Assembly: GCA_945870115.1 (NCBI GenBank)
Contig: CAMBRH010000187.1
Location: 1-6,966 of the forward strand
From: Chitinophaga pinensis
GTDB lineage: Bacteria; Bacteroidota; Bacteroidia; Flavobacteriales_D; Crocinitomicaceae
Direction: 5' to 3'
Length of the DNA: 6,966 nt
How positions within the stretch are numbered: the first letter of the stretch is position 1; the number at the start of each line of letters is the position of its first letter. The notes under the pieces were generated by a model that saw nothing but the letters and a program-made list of their open reading frames with translations, searched no databases and was not told where the DNA came from. Below are positions 1 through 5,309 of this stretch, piece after piece. The position numbers were made by a program, and so were the translations under genes.

Positions 1-879
1 AGTATTTTGTATCCCGCCTTGCGATATTATTTAGGCCAATTTACCGATTTAAAAAGCAATTACTCCAAATTAGAAGGGGATTTAGAAACTATAAAACAAG
101 TTGAATTTGTAGATCAAAATCCAATTGGGAAATCTTCCAGAAGTAATCCTGCAACTTATGTGAAAGCTTACGACGATATTCGGGAATTATTTTCACGCTT
201 GCCACTTTCCAAAAACAGAGGTTATAAACCAGGATTTTTCAGTTTCAACGTGGAAGGTGGACGATGCGAAATGTGTGAAGGCGAAGGCCGTGTAACGATC
301 GGAATGCAATTTATGGCTGATGTTCATTTATTGTGCGAAACCTGCGAAGGAAAAAAATTCAAGCAAGAAACTTTAGAAGTTGAATACCGTGGAAAAAATA
401 TTTCAGATATTTTAGATTTAGACATTGAAGCAGCTTTTCAGTTTTTCTCAGAAGGAAAAGATAAATTAGACGAAAAAATTGCATTTAAATTACAACCTTT
501 AGTTGAAATCGGTTTGGGATATTTAAAAATGGGACAATCATCAAGTACTTTAAGTGGCGGTGAAGCTCAAAGAATCAAACTTGCCTCTTTTTTAGCAAAA
601 GGAAGTTCGGCCAAAGCAACTTTATTTATTTTTGATGAGCCAACAACAGGTTTGCATTTTTACGATGTGGAAAAATTACTAATTGCCGTTCAAAAATTAA
701 TAGATGCAGGAAATTCTGTTTTCATAATCGAACACAATGTAGATGTCATAAAATCAGCAGATTGGGTAATTGACATTGGTCCAGAAGGAGGAAACCAAGG
801 TGGACAAATAGTTTTTACGGGAAAGCCAAAAGACTTAGCTAATTTTAAGGGAAGTTATACTGGAGAATATTTATCCTAA
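1..879 (+). CDS. uvrA: UvrA, excinuclease ABC subunit A, C-terminal part (5' end outside window)
   Basis: UvrA is the DNA-damage-sensing ATPase of nucleotide excision repair. It loads UvrB onto lesions in the cytoplasm. The frame is open from base 1, so the start lies upstream; the 292 codons seen are roughly the last third of a family usually near 930-950 residues. Visible marks are the RSNPATY segment, a C-terminal zinc module C-x2-C-x19-C-x2-C (Cys codons at 265, 274, 334 and 343), the ABC signature LSGGEAQR (550-573), the Walker B/D-loop FDEPTTGLH (631-657) and the switch histidine in IEHN (His codon 733-735). The order and spacing match E. coli UvrA. TTG at 7 is an internal Leu codon, not a start. 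All key residues of this nucleotide-binding half are present, so it looks functional. Some Bacteroidetes carry more than one UvrA paralogue, and the visible part cannot say which this is. Confidence 0.96.
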   Translation, partial: SILYPALRYYLGQFTDLKSNYSKLEGDLETIKQVEFVDQNPIGKSSRSNPATYVKAYDDIRELFSRLPLSKNRGYKPGFFSFNVEGGRCEMCEGEGRVTIGMQFMADVHLLCETCEGKKFKQETLEVEYRGKNISDILDLDIEAAFQFFSEGKDKLDEKIAFKLQPLVEIGLGYLKMGQSSSTLSGGEAQRIKLASFLAKGSSAKATLFIFDEPTTGLHFYDVEKLLIAVQKLIDAGNSVFIIEHNVDVIKSADWVIDIGPEGGNQGGQIVFTGKPKDLANFKGSYTGEYLS

Positions 880-893
880 GTTTGCGTTATAAC

Positions 894-923
894 AAAGTGT
901 AATTTCATTTGAAATTGTATTTT
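894..923 (+). terminator. Possible weak uvrA terminator hairpin
   Basis: Just after the uvrA stop, AATTTC (901-906) and GAAATT (911-916) form a perfect 6-bp stem with a 4-base loop. With G-U pairs it can extend to 894-906 against 911-923, and a run of five T lies at 920-924. The stem has almost no GC, so it may not be stable enough to end transcription. It overlaps the promoter-like box of the next gene. Confidence 0.3.
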
Positions 924-925
924 TG
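918..925 (+). promoter_or_regulatory. Bacteroidetes-type -7 box TATTTTTG
   Basis: TATTTTTG matches the Bacteroidetes -7 consensus TAnnTTTG at all fixed positions and lies 20 bases before the ATG of the membrane-protein gene. A start of transcription near 930-934 would leave a very short leader. No clear TTTG -33 box exists at the usual 17-23 base spacing, so support is only partial. Confidence 0.4.
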
Positions 926-945
926 CAAGCTTATTAATCTTTTTA

Positions 946-2517
946 ATGTCAAAAACGAAAAACAAAGACTTTTATTGGTTTCTTTTTGTAATCTTAATTT
1001 TAGATTTGCTTTTTCATTGGCATGAGATTTTGCATGTTCCACCAATGGAAAGTCATTTATGGCGTCAAACTGATTCATTGACAACCATTCAAAGTTATTT
1101 TTACGATCATACGCCTTTTTTCAAACCACATACAAATGATTATTCTGACTTCACAAAAAACACGACATTAACTGAATTTCCAATTCTGTATTATATTTCG
1201 AGTCTTTTTTGGAAATTTACTGGTGAAGTATATTGGGTGCCTCGTTTAATAAATTTAATATTAAGTATTGTTGGAGTTTTTGCATTATTCAAAATTACAA
1301 AACACTATACAAAATCACTTTTTTTAGCATTAATTTTAGTTATTCTCGTTTTTTCATCACCAACATTTTCAATTTATGCAATTAGTTTTTTACCTAATAT
1401 CCCCGCTTTATCATTGATCTTTTACGCTTGGTATCAAGCAGTGAAATTTCATGAATCCAAATCTATAAAATTCCTCATTTATTGCTTTCTGGCCCTGACT
1501 TTTGCTTGCCTACTAAAAATTACCATGGCAATAAGTTTGTTTATTTTTCTTTTACTTGCAATTTATTTTTACTGGAAAAAAAGTTATGATAAAAAAACCA
1601 TTTTTATTATTATCACTTTCTTTTTTACAACAATTATTATAGTTTTTTCTTGGGTCTTGTATTTGAAAAACTACAATGCAAATAATGCGAGTGAAAGTTT
1701 ATATGAAGTATTTAGTGTTTTTACACATTCAGCATCTGAATTTAAAGCAATATTCGACAAATCATTTTTTGAGAATTTATTTTTACTCGAAAATAAATTC
1801 TTTTATATTTTTATATTATTAGTTTCTGGATTTAATTATTTTCAAATTATAAAAAGAAAAGAATTAGCCTTAGGAATTATTCATCTTTTGTTCTTCCTTG
1901 GATTAACTCTGTATTTCTTACTTTTTTGCTTTAGTTTCATCAGTCATGAATATTACATGCTCGATTTCACCCCACTAATATTACTTCATTTAATTACTTT
2001 TTTCTATTTCATAAAAGATTTTAAAAAGCAAAAAGCACTAAAAATTACTGTGACTTTGATCAGTTTTTTCTTTTTATCCTATTCTATTTCTCACACTCTA
2101 TTAAAACACTTCGAGGCAAATACACCCTTTAAAAAAGTTTTAACTCAAAATATTTCAAAATCAGATAAGGAATTTTACGATTACTATCGTTTCGCTTCCG
2201 GAAATAGAATTCACCTTGTAAAATATCGAAAAGAACTCGAAAAACTTAAAATTTCTCGTAAAACTCCAGTTATTGTTTTGCCTGACACTAGTCCAAATAG
2301 TCCATTGTTTTTCCTTAATATAAGAGGAGCAACAAGCTATCACTTTCCAAGTTTTCGTTCGTTTTTAGAATCAATGAAATTATTCAAAAAACATAATTAC
2401 AGGTATTTAATTAATTTCAATAAATCAGATTTAGATTTAGAAAAAAATATTTCGTCTATTCAAAATAAGCAAATCATTTTCAAAGATGAGCATATAATTA
2501 TTTATAGATTGAATTGA
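946..2517 (+). CDS. Multi-pass membrane glycosyltransferase, GT-C / family 39 (PMT/ArnT-like)
   Basis: This is a probable integral inner-membrane sugar transferase of the GT-C fold, which uses polyprenyl-phosphate-linked sugars. The product is 523 residues. It has one hydrophobic segment at about 9-25 and then a loop with WRQTD (39-43) and TEFP (76-79). That pattern is typical of the first extracytoplasmic loop of family 39-type enzymes, where an acidic residue such as Asp43 is expected to be catalytic. About ten more hydrophobic segments follow (roughly 101-116, 124-146, 150-166, 175-208, 216-238, 284-303, 309-334, 338-356 and 364-384). A soluble C-terminal region of about 140 residues is probably periplasmic. 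The donor and acceptor cannot be told from sequence; surface polysaccharide or glycolipid decoration is the usual role. The gene stands alone, 66 bases after uvrA. It is very AT-rich and rich in Phe, Ile and Lys. ATG 946 is the first start in frame and directly precedes the first membrane segment. Confidence 0.75.
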   Translation: MSKTKNKDFYWFLFVILILDLLFHWHEILHVPPMESHLWRQTDSLTTIQSYFYDHTPFFKPHTNDYSDFTKNTTLTEFPILYYISSLFWKFTGEVYWVPRLINLILSIVGVFALFKITKHYTKSLFLALILVILVFSSPTFSIYAISFLPNIPALSLIFYAWYQAVKFHESKSIKFLIYCFLALTFACLLKITMAISLFIFLLLAIYFYWKKSYDKKTIFIIITFFFTTIIIVFSWVLYLKNYNANNASESLYEVFSVFTHSASEFKAIFDKSFFENLFLLENKFFYIFILLVSGFNYFQIIKRKELALGIIHLLFFLGLTLYFLLFCFSFISHEYYMLDFTPLILLHLITFFYFIKDFKKQKALKITVTLISFFFLSYSISHTLLKHFEANTPFKKVLTQNISKSDKEFYDYYRFASGNRIHLVKYRKELEKLKISRKTPVIVLPDTSPNSPLFFLNIRGATSYHFPSFRSFLESMKLFKKHNYRYLINFNKSDLDLEKNISSIQNKQIIFKDEHIIIYRLN

Positions 2518-2562
2518 AGTAATTTTTGGACTTATAAAACGCCATTGGAATTAAAAACTTTA

Positions 2563-2625
2563 CCATATAAGAAATAAAAGGTCATTTAAGCATTTTACTT
2601 ATTTGTTCTTATATTTCTTACATGG
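2563..2625 (-). terminator. Long imperfect inverted repeat between convergent genes; likely rocD terminator or intergenic repeat
   Basis: The arms 2563-2580 and 2608-2625 are 18 bases each and pair at 16 positions, around a 27-base centre. Read on the minus strand, it lies about 37 bases after the rocD stop and is followed by TAAAGTTTTTAA (2562-2551), a T-rich tail suiting a rocD terminator. The plus-strand side is followed by A-rich DNA instead, so it is less suited to ending the membrane-protein transcript. The whole 144-base gap 2518-2661 holds no convincing ORF. CGCCAT at 2540-2545 can also pair with ATGGCG at 2622-2627, giving an alternative fold. Confidence 0.45.
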
Positions 2626-2661
2626 CGAAAAAAGATAATTATTTAAATGTTTAAATATAAT

Positions 2662-3936
2662 TTAAAATTCTCTTATGGTTTTTTCAATAATTGCAACACA
2701 TTCCATCAATTGACTTTCAGTAATTACCAAAGGCGGTGCAAAACGAATGATGTTTCCATGAGTTGGTTTTGCTAACAATCCATTTTCTTTCAAAGCAACA
2801 CATAAATTCCATGCAGTTTGACTTTCTTCTGTATCGTTCACGATGATTGCATTCAACAAACCTTTTCCTCTAACTTTTAGGATTAAATCTGTACTTTCAA
2901 TAATGCGATTCATTTCAGCTCTGAAAAGATTTCCTAATTTTCTTGCGTTTAAAGCTAATTGTTCTTCTAAAACTACTTCTAAAGCTGCAATCGCAACCTT
3001 TGCTGCAATTGGATTTCCACCGAAAGTTGAACCATGTTGTCCTGGTTTTATCACGTCCATTATGTGATTATTCGCCAATACTGCAGAAACAGGATAAACT
3101 CCACCAGAAAGTGCTTTACCTAAAATTAATATATCAGGAGTTGAATAAGTGATCTGTTTCTCACATTTGTTTTCACATGAACAATTTCCACAAACAGCCA
3201 ATAAACTTCCTGTTCTTGCGATACCTGTCTGAACTTCATCAGCTATAAAAAGTGATTTATATGTTGTGCATAATTCTCTTGCACTACTTAAAAAATCCTC
3301 ATTTGGAACAAAAACTCCAGCTTCACCTTGAATTGGTTCAACTAAAAACGCAACAACATTTTCTTGTTGTAAAGCATTTTCTAAAGCTTCTAAATCATTG
3401 TATGGTATTTTTATAAATCCTGGAGTAAAAGGTCCAAAATTATTATTTGCATCAGGATCTGAAGAGAAGGAAACAATAGTTGTCGTTCTTCCATGAAAAT
3501 TTCCTTCACAAACAATTATTTTTGCTGCATTTTCTACAACACCTTTTTTCTCATAACCCCATTTACGTGCCAATTTAATTGCCGTTTCAACTGCTTCAGC
3601 ACCAGTATTCATTGGTAAAACTTTGTCAAAACCAAAATATTCAGTGATGTATTTTTCGTAAACTCCTAAAGAATCATTGTAAAATGCTCTTGAAGTCAAA
3701 GCTAAAGTTTGGGCCTGATCAATTAAAGCTTGTGTGATTTTCGGATGACAGTGACCTTGATTTACTGCAGAATAAGCTGAAAGAAAATCAAAATATTTTT
3801 TGCCATCAACGTCCCACACATAAACTCCTTCACCTTTTGCTAAAACAACTGGCAGTGGATGATAATTGTGTGCTCCGTGTTTGTCTTCTAAATTGATAAT
3901 TTCTTGAGAGATATTACTTTCCATAACTGTTGACAT
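2662..3936 (-). CDS. rocD: Ornithine aminotransferase (ornithine--oxo-acid transaminase)
   Basis: This is a PLP-dependent class III aminotransferase that moves the delta-amino group of ornithine to 2-oxoglutarate. It yields glutamate-5-semialdehyde and glutamate, linking arginine and proline metabolism in the cytoplasm. The 424 residues align almost end to end with human mitochondrial OAT without its targeting peptide. Shared segments are GAHNYHPLPV (21-30), SAVNQGHCHP (56-65), LPMNTG (107-112), GNFHGRT (145-151), VEPIQGEAG (199-207), IADEVQTG (231-238), LGKALSGG (272-279) and IRFAPPLV (397-404). Lys274 should hold PLP and Asp233 its ring nitrogen. Tyr25 and Arg150 match human Tyr55 and Arg180, which contact substrate. 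The odd part is a short Cys-rich insert at about 249-265 (C-x2-C-x-C-x3-C), absent from the human enzyme. The first in-frame ATG (3936) was chosen; Met5 is an alternative. The gene has its own promoter and leader upstream and converges with the membrane-protein gene. Confidence 0.96.
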   Translation of the reverse strand: MSTVMESNISQEIINLEDKHGAHNYHPLPVVLAKGEGVYVWDVDGKKYFDFLSAYSAVNQGHCHPKITQALIDQAQTLALTSRAFYNDSLGVYEKYITEYFGFDKVLPMNTGAEAVETAIKLARKWGYEKKGVVENAAKIIVCEGNFHGRTTTIVSFSSDPDANNNFGPFTPGFIKIPYNDLEALENALQQENVVAFLVEPIQGEAGVFVPNEDFLSSARELCTTYKSLFIADEVQTGIARTGSLLAVCGNCSCENKCEKQITYSTPDILILGKALSGGVYPVSAVLANNHIMDVIKPGQHGSTFGGNPIAAKVAIAALEVVLEEQLALNARKLGNLFRAEMNRIIESTDLILKVRGKGLLNAIIVNDTEESQTAWNLCVALKENGLLAKPTHGNIIRFAPPLVITESQLMECVAIIEKTIREF

Positions 3937-3964
3937 AAATTAATTTTTTAAGATTTAAAATAAT

Positions 3965-4018
3965 GCTCGTCACGGAGAGCCAATCATCCTTTCCTCATTT
4001 CGGGAGAAATCACCAATT
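3965..4018 (-). promoter_or_regulatory. Structured GC-rich 5' leader of rocD, candidate cis-regulatory RNA
   Basis: From the predicted transcription start (about 4017-4019) to the rocD ATG there are roughly 80 transcribed bases. The stretch 3966-4014 is about 51% G+C by hand count (25 of 49), far above the surrounding AT-rich DNA. On the minus strand, a distal hairpin pairs 4004-4009 with 3990-3996 (TTTCTC with GAGGAAA, one bulge). A second hairpin pairs GCTC (3980-3977) with GAGC (3968-3965) around an 8-base loop. Two tiny overlapping reading frames, ATG 3998 (MRKG, stop) and ATG 3987 (MIGSP, stop), lie inside. I do not match this to any riboswitch class I know, and the two stems are short. 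Confidence 0.45.
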
Positions 4019-4023
4019 TTATG

Positions 4024-4055
4024 CAAATTTAAGGAGATTTTTTTGAAAAATCAAA
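4024..4055 (-). promoter_or_regulatory. rocD promoter, Bacteroidetes type
   Basis: On the minus strand, TTTG (4055-4052), a 20-base spacer and TAAATTTG (4031-4024) match the Bacteroidetes housekeeping consensus TTTG-N19-TAnnTTTG at every fixed base. Transcription should start near 4017-4019. This is the best promoter in the window. Confidence 0.7.
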
Positions 4056-4077
4056 ACTAGTTTTCATTAAAAATGAA
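4036..4077. promoter_or_regulatory. Cluster of three inverted repeats over the rocD promoter, possible operator
   Basis: Three AT-rich inverted repeats lie side by side. GATTTTT / AAAAATC (4036-4052, 3-base centre) falls inside the promoter spacer. The perfect 12-bp palindrome AAAACTAGTTTT (4053-4064) covers the -33 box. TTCATT / AATGAA (4063-4077, 3-base centre) is just upstream. The position suits a repressor or Lrp/AsnC-type regulator, a family often tied to amino acid catabolism. AT-rich DNA also produces such repeats by chance. Confidence 0.35.
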
Positions 4078-4150
4078 TTCAACAATAATTTGAATAAATT
4101 TTACCTCAATTATTGCATAAATGCTACCTTAATAGTTTAAAAACAGTTAC

Positions 4151-4167
4151 ATTTCTGTAGCAGAAAT
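4151..4167. repeat. Perfect inverted repeat before the small gene at 4197, possible operator
   Basis: ATTTCTG (4151-4157) and CAGAAAT (4161-4167) are perfect inverted arms around TAG, ending 29 bases before the ATG at 4197. It could be a dimeric-regulator site or a small leader hairpin. No good TAnnTTTG promoter box is seen nearby in the plus direction. Confidence 0.35.
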
Positions 4168-4196
4168 TCTAGTAAAAAACTTAAAATTATTGAAAA

Positions 4197-4499
4197 ATGG
4201 CTATTGAAGAATTATTAATTCTCATGATAATAAAAAGTAGAGACAATACATTAGGTGTTTCACACAATACTATTGAAATATTCTGTATTCCTCTAGAAAT
4301 TTATATTAACCAAAGAAATGCTATTATTATAAATCTACTGGGTGATAATTTTATTGAGGAAAATCAGGAAACTTTTAAATTAACAGTAAAAGGAGAAGGA
4401 TTATTAAAAAACTCAGATTTAAAACCATTTATATTGCAAAAAATCAATGATAAAAATAGAGTTACAATTGAATATTTACTTAATAAATGTCAAATTTAA
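4197..4499 (+). CDS. Hypothetical small protein, possibly winged-helix-like
   Basis: I do not recognise this 100-residue product. It starts with a hydrophobic segment (MAIEELLILMII), probably an amphipathic helix rather than a membrane anchor because charged residues follow at once. Residues 49-72 (GDNFIEE through TVKGEGLL) resemble the recognition-wing stretch of winged-helix proteins, in which a beta-hairpin is followed by a 'TxKGxxLL' helix start. The C-terminus is Lys-, Asn- and Ile-rich with no signal peptide and no cysteine cluster. The gene is divergent from rocD, with 260 bases between the two starts, and converges on the toxin gene 37 bases away. A role as a small DNA-binding or accessory protein is only a guess. 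Composition is strongly AT-rich, so a spurious ORF cannot be excluded, although 100 open codons with a plausible fold favour a real gene. Confidence 0.5.
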   Translation: MAIEELLILMIIKSRDNTLGVSHNTIEIFCIPLEIYINQRNAIIINLLGDNFIEENQETFKLTVKGEGLLKNSDLKPFILQKINDKNRVTIEYLLNKCQI

Positions 4500-4536
4500 A
4501 AATAATTAATCACAGCTTTTAAAATTTATAATCTAT

Positions 4537-4833
4537 TTATTTCAACCAATATTCTTTAGGATCTTTACTTGTGTTTATAATTGCATGAATATAAACTGCC
4601 TTTATATTTTCATCAACAGTATAATGGATCATAAAAGGAAATTTTTTTAAAGGCAAGCACCTTATGTTGTCGTATCTAAAATGAAAAAATGGATTTTTAG
4701 ACAATGATTTAATGTATTTATTGAGATAAGTTTCAAATTTCTCCCCCAAACCTGTTAATTGTTCATCGTAATAATCAATTGCTTCTTGAATATCTTTTAT
4801 CGCTCTTGGGTCAAGTTCTAAAATGAATTTCAT
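4537..4833 (-). CDS. Type II toxin-antitoxin toxin, RelE/ParE family
   Basis: The 98-residue product has the RelE/ParE superfamily layout. An N-terminal strand is followed by an Ala-x3-Asp-Ile-xx-Ala-Ile-x-Tyr-Tyr helix (11-22), GLGEKF (28-33), a second helix ending in NP (47-48), then the beta-sheet segments RYDNIRCLPL (53-62) and FPFMIHYTV (65-73), and the closing strand KAVYIHAIINTSKDP (78-92). Arg58 and the FPF/HY strand sit where this family keeps its conserved positions. Members are either ribosome-dependent mRNA nucleases (RelE) or gyrase poisons (ParE). The paired helices and the 'FPf-i-Y' pattern look more ParE-like, but the target cannot be settled from sequence. The start overlaps the antitoxin stop as ATGA (4833-4830), so the two are translationally coupled. 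Length is normal and no frameshift is seen. Confidence 0.85.
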   Translation of the reverse strand: MKFILELDPRAIKDIQEAIDYYDEQLTGLGEKFETYLNKYIKSLSKNPFFHFRYDNIRCLPLKKFPFMIHYTVDENIKAVYIHAIINTSKDPKEYWLK

Positions 4834-5045
4834 TGATTTTTCTTTTTAAAAACCAATTGTTTACGTGCCTCTTCCCAAGGAATATAATCTTCTTTTTCTG
4901 CTGTATTTATTCTGTTTCTTACAAATTCCTTATGTTCTTCAGGTACAACCATTTCATTAACATTCGCTTCAAATCCCAATTGTTGAATTAGTTCCATGAA
5001 AAAATCAAGTTTAGTATCTGGAATTTTTAACGTTATCTGTGTCAT
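4830..5045 (-). CDS. Antitoxin partner of the RelE/ParE toxin
   Basis: This 71-residue product lies directly upstream of the toxin gene in the same operon and overlaps it by four bases, the usual antitoxin-first order. The N-terminal segment TQITLKIPDTKLDFFMELIQQLGFE (residues 2 onward, seen as a strand then a helix) resembles short Bacteroidetes antitoxins that begin with a ribbon or strand and a 'FF-EL-LGF' helix. The charged C-terminal part, with INTAEKEDYIPWEEARKQL at about 46-64, is the likely toxin-wrapping segment. In such systems the antitoxin neutralises the toxin and, often with it, represses the operon promoter. I cannot assign it to a named antitoxin family with certainty. ATG 5045 is preceded by a good promoter and no Shine-Dalgarno, as is common in this phylum. 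Confidence 0.78.
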   Translation of the reverse strand: MTQITLKIPDTKLDFFMELIQQLGFEANVNEMVVPEEHKEFVRNRINTAEKEDYIPWEEARKQLVFKKKNQ

Positions 5046-5068
5046 TTCAAGAAATTTAATAATAATTA

Positions 5069-5098
5069 CAAATATAAGATAATTTTTTGATATTTAAA
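5069..5098 (-). promoter_or_regulatory. Toxin-antitoxin operon promoter
   Basis: On the minus strand, TATATTTG (5076-5069) matches TAnnTTTG exactly, and TTTA (5098-5095), one base off the TTTG -33 box, lies 18 bases upstream. Transcription would start near 5061-5064, leaving a leader of under 20 bases before the antitoxin ATG. Confidence 0.5.
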
Positions 5099-5109
5099 TT
5101 CATTTAAAT
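5092..5109. repeat. Two ATTTAAAT palindromes one helical turn apart, possible TA operator
   Basis: ATTTAAAT occurs at 5092-5099 and again at 5102-5109, a 10-bp step that places both on one DNA face. The first copy covers the -33 region of the toxin-antitoxin promoter, where an autorepressing antitoxin would bind. The sequence is pure A/T, so a chance origin is possible. Confidence 0.35.
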
Positions 5110-5216
5110 CAACTCTAAAGAATTTAATTTCACTAAGGAATGTAATCTTACTGTTAGATTTATTCGAAAAACTCAAACTATTTTCAAAAATCAAATCAAC
5201 TTTTCTTTAAATTTTA

Positions 5217-5270
5217 TATCTTTACAGACGGTTTTGTTTAAAAGTAATGTTTTTTCAAGTTTTATCTTTA
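5217..5270 (+). promoter_or_regulatory. Weak candidate promoter region of the epimerase-CBS / DAHP synthase operon
   Basis: TATCTTTA, one base off TAnnTTTG, occurs at 5217-5224 and again at 5263-5270. Neither has a TTTG -33 box at normal spacing; TTTG at 5233-5236 is 26 bases before the second. A 12-base direct repeat CTTTAAATTTTA (5205-5216 and 5266-5277) overlaps this area. The rest of the 264-base gap 5046-5309 shows only AT-rich DNA and one 13-codon mini-ORF (5247-5288). Confidence 0.22.
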
Positions 5271-5309
5271 AATTTTAACACGTTTTAAAAGTAAAAAGAC
5301 CATTAATTA

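Noticed and set aside
2161..2343. 60-codon open frame on the minus strand inside the membrane glycosyltransferase gene
   Set aside because: It lies wholly within a well-supported gene on the other strand and has no recognisable domain or promoter.
2843..3152. Two overlapping plus-strand open frames inside rocD
   Set aside because: They are antisense to strongly conserved RocD coding sequence, including the PLP-lysine region, and show no protein-like features of their own.
3965..4018. Fluoride, SAM, TPP or guanidine riboswitch as identity of the rocD leader
   Set aside because: Short resemblances (for example GGATGATTGGCTCTCC to part of the fluoride class) do not come with the required pairing partners or core motifs.
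4500..4536. Terminator between the small gene and the toxin gene
   Set aside because: The 37 bases are plain AT-rich sequence without a stem of useful length or a T run.
5233..5270. TTTG (5233-5236) plus TATCTTTA (5263-5270) as a firm promoter
   Set aside because: The 26-base spacer is too long for the Bacteroidetes consensus and the -7 box lacks its final G, so it is kept only as a weak candidate.
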